Below, one piece after another: positions 58,425 to 64,000 of a stretch of DNA of 64,000 bases. The position numbers and the translations under genes are program-made. Origin of the DNA: Sphaerolaimus hirsutus (Eukaryota > Nematoda > Chromadorea > Monhysterida > Sphaerolaimidae); NCBI GenBank assembly GCA_964036195.1, contig OZ038453.1, forward strand, positions 868,001-932,000. The letters run 5' to 3'. The notes under the pieces are model-generated. The model had not been told where the DNA came from. It worked only from the letters and a program-made list of their open reading frames with translations, and ran no database searches. Each line of letters starts with the position of its first letter. Position 1 is the stretch's first letter.

Positions 58425-59044
58425 TAGGGTTGGAAAAAAACGTGTTTTCTAACTCCTTGTTTTTTAAAAGCTACCAGATATGGTTATGGGTCCGCATATA
58501 TAGGTACTTTAGACAACTGGCAGTACTTTGTGATGTTATATATGACCATATAATGGCTGTGGAGCCATATGAGAGCGTTATAGTGGTACTTTGTGTCAAA
58601 AATATCCATTTTTTGTCAACATGTTCATATATCGCCTTATAGTCGAATGTTTGTGACTTCAGGTGAAGTTTGGCATGGAATAGTGATCAAACAAGGTTAT
58701 AAAATAAAGTTGTTACTTTAGTGATCTTACACACTGTGGATATACATGTAAGCACTTTACCTGAATATTATATGCTACAGCAACATATGACGGCTTATTA
58801 ACCCATGGTAGCATATAGAAATGGATGCTTTGATACAAAAAATGCCACAAAACCAATGAAAACAGCTACCAATGTCAATTTGTGTGTGAAATTGCGTGCT
58901 TGCACACAGAAAAATCATGCAAAATACCTAGTGCTGAGTACTAAAAATGTTGGCCAATGTTTAAAACATTTTGGGCATCATGTTTTTTTGAAAACAACGT
59001 TTTTTTAAATAAAAAACGTTTAAAAAAAACGTCAGCCAACCCTT
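58425..59044. mobile_element. H8 hAT-like element (unit D)
   Basis: Duplicate of 46263-46882 with GTCATAAT on both sides. Confidence 0.9.
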
Positions 59045-59586
59045 GTCATAATAATTGAGTATTTATGGTATATATCAATATAAACTAGTGAAAAATTCAC
59101 ATTCCACCTATCACACACTCACAAAATATTTTGCTGTGATGTTTCAGATAAAAGACACATTGTCATCACTGAAAAAACACGTTCACAGCTCGTGACGACT
59201 TTTAGCCACTTTTCTGTGTCACTACTATATGTGCGTGACGATCACAGCCATGAATTTGCTGTTCATCACACTCAAAATCAAATGTTCTCGATTTGTCGGA
59301 ATTTTGTCGGAATCAAAAACAACTTCCGGCGACAACAAAAAAATGCAGTGGTCTATCACTCTTTAACGACCAAGACAATATGAATGAATATTCACATGCA
59401 CATACCCCTCAGTACTATATATACTCGACCACCTTTTCTCAAAAATATGGAACTTAACAATCGAGTTATGAAACTTTTTAAAGTGACATTTTTGTTTTTT
59501 GTCGTCACCCAAAAATCCGTGTAAACGCTGCCTAACGAAAAAATAAAACACCTTCAATTAGAAGAACTACGGTGCCAATATACATA

Positions 59587-59996
59587 CCGTATTTACTCGA
59601 ATAATTTCCCCAGGGAATTTTTTTTTCGTCAGACATTTTTGAGGGGGGAATTATTCAAGTGGAGGGATTATTATTTCATCACAATTTTCAAGCATGTTTT
59701 TATCACACTACATACACATGTATGCCCTGTTTCCATCGGTAGTGCACATAACATTGCATCTTTGCACTCCGATGTACTGCATTTCCATTCCATGAATCAA
59801 AGTACACACCGATCTTTTGCATGCTTTCACTTGATCGATTCGTTTTTGTTAAAAGAATGTGAATGATCTACCTTCCGTCATTGGGGGGGGGGAATTATTC
59901 AAGCGGGGGAATTATTTTTTCCTCACTCATCTAACACTGGGGAATTATTCGAGGGGGGAATTATTCAAGTGGGGGGAATTATTCGATTAAAAACGG
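59587..59996. mobile_element. F3 element (unit D)
   Basis: TA-flanked CCGTATTTACTCGAATAATT to TCGATTAAAAACGG; G-run of 10 at 59883-59892. Confidence 0.85.
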
Positions 59997-60445
59997 TAAA
60001 TTGTTTTTCCACATTGGCGCATGTGCACTTCAAAATGGCCCCAATACTACCTATTTTCTCGCGTTTATTACCATTTTTGTGTGTGAAAAAGCGTATTCTC
60101 TACTACGAATTTCACGAAAATTTCTGACGAAATAATAACCCCCCCCCCGTCGAATAAACCCCCCCTCGAATTACCCCCCCCCCTCAAATTTTGCTGGCGA
60201 AATAATAAACCCCCATGGGGGTATTTCGAGGTAATACGGTATATATGGCGTACAGTGCTATTATTTCCAGGATTTTAGATTTTTAATTTTGTAGATAATT
60301 GACAGTATTAGGACTGATTTACATATAAAATATCAGTGTGCTTGAAAAATGCTTAATTGTGGCCTACATGTGAACCGGGTTTACATGCGCACCGGCACAG
60401 ACACCTCTAAATCCCCCCCCCCGTTGGAATGATGCGCATCGTGTA

Positions 60446-60670
60446 TAGTGATGTAAAGGCACCGGGGCACCGGTGCTCCGGTGCTGCGCACCGAAGGGCA
60501 CCAGCACCGGTGCTGGTGCAATGCCCTCGCAATTTTTAAAGGTGCCCTGCCGGTGCCGGTGCCATTTTTTTCAGAATAGCACCGGTGCCAGTGCGGTGCG
60601 GTGACTGTTTTTTCGGTGCCCCAGGGTGCCATGTGCCCCTTTCACGCGATGGGAAAGGTGCCGGTGCCCC
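60446..60670. mobile_element. H2 element, 3'-truncated (end of unit D)
   Basis: TAGTGATGTAAAGGCACCGG start, then the GGCACC array; right end missing as in units A and C. Confidence 0.75.
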
Positions 60671-61207
60671 CCGATCCGGTCTACATGTGCACCGGGTTTA
60701 CATGCGCAGCGAGTTATCGCCGTTTTAACAACTATGGTAATTACAATCAAAATGACATTTTACCATCGCATCAAATTTGTTTGTCAAATGAACATAATCT
60801 GAACAAATCTACTCAATGTGCCAACAGAAGTGACTCAGAATGAGCTATTTTCATGAATGATTATCACTTTTGAGTATTTTAATTAGGTAGGGCCATTCTA
60901 ACTTGAAAATATTGTGTGGGATGACAAACGGCACTATTTTTGGAGAAAACTGATCGAGGGGCATGCTTCTAAGCGGCTACGCATAGTGCACAGATTCGAT
61001 TTGCATATGCAAATGCGAGCGCGGCAAATGACTGCATTGGGCCAACACACGCTAGTTGACATCCCAAATTTGTGTCAACTCAATGTCAACTAAATAACAC
61101 ACAATAATTTTTTAAAGCTTCACACTTAACAGAAACAATAAAACTTTTATTTAATTATATTTTATGGCCTGAGTGAATTCCTGCCTGGGATGAGACGATA
61201 GTCCAGG

Positions 61208-61399
61208 CGGCAGTCCCAGACCCTGTAAAAAGCCCTGTAAAATGTCAAATGTCATGCAAAGTGTCTAAAGTCATGGAAAATGCCGTGCAAAATGGCAACT
61301 CGGTTGCCATTTTGCATGACTTTTGACACTTTGTATGACATTTGAAATTTTACAAATGATTTTGAAATGACAGGGCTTTTTACAGGGTCTGGGAGTGCC
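61208..61399. repeat. P1 palindrome (unit E), expanded variant
   Basis: Has the TTTGAAATTTTACAAATGAT insertion seen in D, followed by GACAGGGCTTTTTAC as in A to C. Confidence 0.82.
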
Positions 61400-61934
61400 C
61401 CCTGGCACAACCCCGGATTGTCATCTGGCGACCTAGATTGAACTCAATCGAGTTGACATCCAGTGTGTGTGGCGCCTTAAGGGGCTGTTTCAAACGTTTT
61501 TGTTTTCGTTTCCGCGAAATACGTAAAAAAATATTTCTAGTTCATTTCGGAAACGTCTCGAATCGAAAGTGGTGAACAATGTGAGAAAAATGGATTCTAG
61601 TTCTAAATCTATGTTTGATCACTCTAAATCTCAATTTAATCACCCCACTATTTGTTTCTTTACATGCCTATGGTAAGAGTATTTCGCAAAAGGAAACTAA
61701 AATGCGATTTTTAGTGAATACAATATCATCTTCACTTGTCATTTGCTTACACAACTCTGAAATACCCACAGTACCGAGTACTTTTTCCTACTTTAAAAAA
61801 AAAGTATTTAGATAAGTATCTATATTGGATCTAAGTATCAACTATGAGTACAATCGAATGTACGATCATTTTTTACACTTGCAATCGATCAACCCAGCAC
61901 CAAGTTATGCCTGGCCATCAGATGCAACACACCT

Positions 61935-62124
61935 GGGGGCAGTCCCAGACCCTGTAAAAAGCCACGTAAAATGTCAAGTGTCACGCAAAGTGTCCAAAGT
62001 CACGGAAAATGCCCTGCGAAATGGCAACCGAGTTGCCATTTTGCAGGGCATTTTCCATGAATTTTGACACTTTGCGTGACATTTGACAATTTACATGGCT
62101 TTTTACAGGGTCTGGGAATGGCAC
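61935..62124. repeat. P2 palindrome (unit E)
   Basis: As 14308-14496, absent from C and D. Confidence 0.85.
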
Positions 62125-62489
62125 TGGTTGGTGTCGCGCCTCCACTTTCAATCAGGTTTTTCAATTCCAACTTTCCGGCCTTCGGCAACCTGGAAATTTT
62201 TTGCGATTTAAAAAAAATCCAATTTCCTGATAAATAATTGTAATTATATTCGATTGTATGTATTTGCATACAGTTTATGTGTCGGTATTGACAGCGCATA
62301 CACTAGTTGACACGTGTGTCAACTGGGCAGTGCCAAGCCCTGTAAAGTGTAAAGTAAAGTGTCAAATGTAAAGTCAAATGCAAAGTAAAGTGTCAATTGT
62401 CATGCAAAGTTCAGTAATAAAATCTTTTCTTTTTTGTTTTGATTGACACTGTACATTGCATTTGACTTTACGTTTGACACTTCACTTTA

Positions 62490-62803
62490 GACCCCGTTTA
62501 CACGGATTTTTTGTGACGACTCGACAACAATAAAACGTTCAATAAGTTGAGTAAAACGTTCCTTATTCATTAGAAAAAGTGGTCAAGTATACCTTCTATC
62601 TAGGCGAATATGCACGCCAAATTGCAGAATTGTGCTTGCAGCTCAAGAGTTATACCGTATTTCCTCAAATACCCCCCCCTCTCGGTAGCACTATGAAACA
62701 ATCACCCCCCACGGGGTATTTCGAGGAAATACGGTATATTTACATTCGAAAACATTTAGCTATTGTCGCAGGCTGTCGGAAGACTGTCCGACTACTGCAA
62801 AAG
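62490..62803. mobile_element. Truncated Harbinger-like element with F1 mini-element (unit E)
   Basis: Left terminus GACCCCGTTTACACGGATTT after TTA; right end deleted before GTGTGTGTAGGGTCC. F1 mini-element at 62655-62734. Confidence 0.75.
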
Positions 62804-63030
62804 TGTGTGTGTAGGGTCCTTTAAACAACTCACGCGCGTTTGATTACAGTCAAAAGTTGTTTCCCGAGTTTGCTAATCATTTTTGCCGGCTACGCTTGTT
62901 TTTGTTGCTTTCGGGAAAAATTGACGAAATTTAGCGCTGGTACGAATGCTGAAATAAAAATAAAAAAAACAGTATTTATGTGTACGTTTCCTTGTATTTT
63001 TCGGGGGAAAACGATAAATGGTTTGAAAAT

Positions 63031-63321
63031 GGCGCCATACACTGGATGTCAACTGGTTTTAGTGTCAAGTCAATTTTGGTTCAATTTAGGTCACGGGACA
63101 ATTTTCAAGTGCACATGCGGCAATGTTGGAAAGAATCAATATGGCCATGTGCATTAATTGAACATAGTTTCATAGCCGTCAACGAAACTCTGAATGGAGA
63201 CGAGTTGACATCCGATGACTCCTGATGTCAACTGAGCTGACCGGTTTTTACATTAGGTTAATGTGTTGAACTAAAATCGAGTTGACACCAAACCCAGTTA
63301 ACATCCAGTGTGTGTGGCGCC
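63031..63321. mobile_element. G1 GTTGAC inverted-repeat element (unit E)
   Basis: As 17844-18134, bounded by GGCGCC. Confidence 0.75.
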
Positions 63322-63509
63322 AGTGGGCCAGTTTGGAAAGTGTAAAAAGTGTTTTTGAATGTGTTTAAGGACTTTTGACACTTTGCATGACATTAGATAT
63401 TTTACAGGGTTCGGGAGTGGATCCTGGTGGAAATTGCGCCAGTGGATAAGTGGCAAGAAAAGGTGATGCATCTTCAATGTTAAAATCAAAAGACGAGGAA
63501 AATGAATTA

Positions 63510-63947
63510 CCGTATTTCCTCGAAATACCCCCGGGGGGTTTATTGTTTCAGAGTGAGAATTTTGAGGGGGGGTTAAACGAGGGGGGGGGTATTTCGAGGG
63601 GGGGGTTTATTATTTCGCCAGAAATTTTTTGAAAACCAAGTACTAAATTGTCGTCTGAAACGTACGTCGAAAATGCAACAAAAATCGCCAGTTATAAGAC
63701 TCTAAGCACTTGTATAAGTGTGTAGATGTATAATCACTGTTCTCACATAACAGAGTCATCGTTTTTAACGTGTGTTTTGCATTACCCAGATGACAAACCG
63801 CAGCCTTTGTCATTTACGTTCTCTATACACTGAATTTGGGGGGGGGGTATTTCGAGGGGGGGGTTTATAAGTTCATAGTGTCCATTTTGAGGGGGGGTAT
63901 TTCGAGGGGGGGTATTTCGAGGGGGGGGGTATTTCGAGGAAATACGG
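63510..63947. mobile_element. F1 element private to unit E
   Basis: 438 bp between TA (63508-63509) and TA (63948-63949). Other units have AATGAATTAATGCAAATACC uninterrupted. Nearly the sequence of 12246-12680, which suggests a recent, closely related source. Confidence 0.92.
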
Positions 63948-63958
63948 TAATGCAAATA

Positions 63959-64000
63959 CCGTATTTGCTTGAAAAATCCCCCTGGGGCATTATAATTTCC
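63959..64000. mobile_element. F4 element (unit E), left end only
   Basis: CCGTATTTGCTTGAAAAATC, running off the window. Confidence 0.8.

Larger units (their letters stand above)
55063..59532. mobile_element. Long Harbinger-like composite element (unit D)
   Basis: 4470-bp duplicate of 42899-47370 with the same nested elements: F5 55857-56253, H1 56935-57104, H6 57375-58043 and H8 58425-59044. Confidence 0.8.
48553..60711. repeat. Tandem unit D
   Basis: About 12.2 kb. Near-identical to unit C from 49.2 kb on, with the extra element at 50674-50954. Its first kilobase is present here but deleted in C. Confidence 0.87.
60712..64000. repeat. Tandem unit E, cut by the window end
   Basis: Its P1 matches D (shared 20-base insertion). 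From about 61840 it matches A and B (P2 present, Harbinger-like right end deleted, H1 empty site), so it is a mosaic. Private insertion: F1 63510-63947. Confidence 0.87.

Noticed and set aside
13720-62067. Frames identical in several units (75 codons at 13720, 66 at 13987, 80 at 14197 and copies)
   Set aside because: Identity reflects recent duplication of the DNA, not selection on protein. They overlap hairpins P1 and P2 and have no recognised motif.
1-64000. tRNA, rRNA, riboswitch or bacterial promoter features
   Set aside because: No cloverleaf with conserved internal promoter words, no rRNA-like conserved stretch and no operon structure were recognised on reading both strands; a covariance-model scan was not possible here.

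Overview
The window looks like repeat-dominated nuclear DNA of an animal, probably an invertebrate. The only protein homology I recognise is a decayed BEL/Pao-type reverse transcriptase (a retrotransposon group of animals) at about 16.1-17.3 kb. No intact host gene, tRNA, rRNA, CRISPR array or bacterial-style operon is visible. Almost all open frames are under 150 codons and fall inside palindromic or low-complexity repeats. The species cannot be named from the sequence.

Layout. 1-13.1 kb is a mosaic of non-autonomous DNA transposons, many nested, separated by AT-rich DNA in which I see nothing recognisable. From about 13.1 kb to the end, a higher-order unit is repeated in the same orientation five times: A 13112-28204, B 28205-37191, C 37192-48552, D 48553-60711, E 60712-64000 (cut by the window end). 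C and D share a nearly identical block of about 12 kb. Unit lengths differ because each copy has its own later insertions and deletions, so the paralogous copies serve as empty-site controls. There is one assembly gap of 200 N at 23234-23433.

Mobile elements fall into four groups, named here only for convenience. (1) H elements (hAT-like): short inverted termini and 8-bp target duplications, most of them perfect, with flanks tiled by one short 'keyword' per subfamily (AAACGG/CCGTTT, GGCACC, GGCGCC, ACTCAAAA, ATTCGAAAA, ATATCGAT, ATACAAATTTTTACAAA, AAACGTTTT). (2) F elements (F1-F6): TA-flanked, sharing termini of the type CCGTATTTCCTCGAA, with long G/C homopolymers. (3) N elements: TA-flanked giant nested palindromes of 0.6-2.2 kb. 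(4) Harbinger-like elements: termini resembling GRCCCCGTTTACACGGAT, with TTA/TAA duplications. Further palindromic families carry GTTGAC or CAGTCCCAGACCCTG termini (G1, P1-P3).

The most interesting signal is the H group. Elements with almost the same terminal repeats carry completely different tiled keywords. One keyword contains AAACGG, the hexamer known as the subterminal binding site of the maize Ac transposase. One member of this subfamily also carries the BEL/Pao fragment. No gene network can be inferred; the window is a record of transposition, nesting, tandem duplication and gene conversion.
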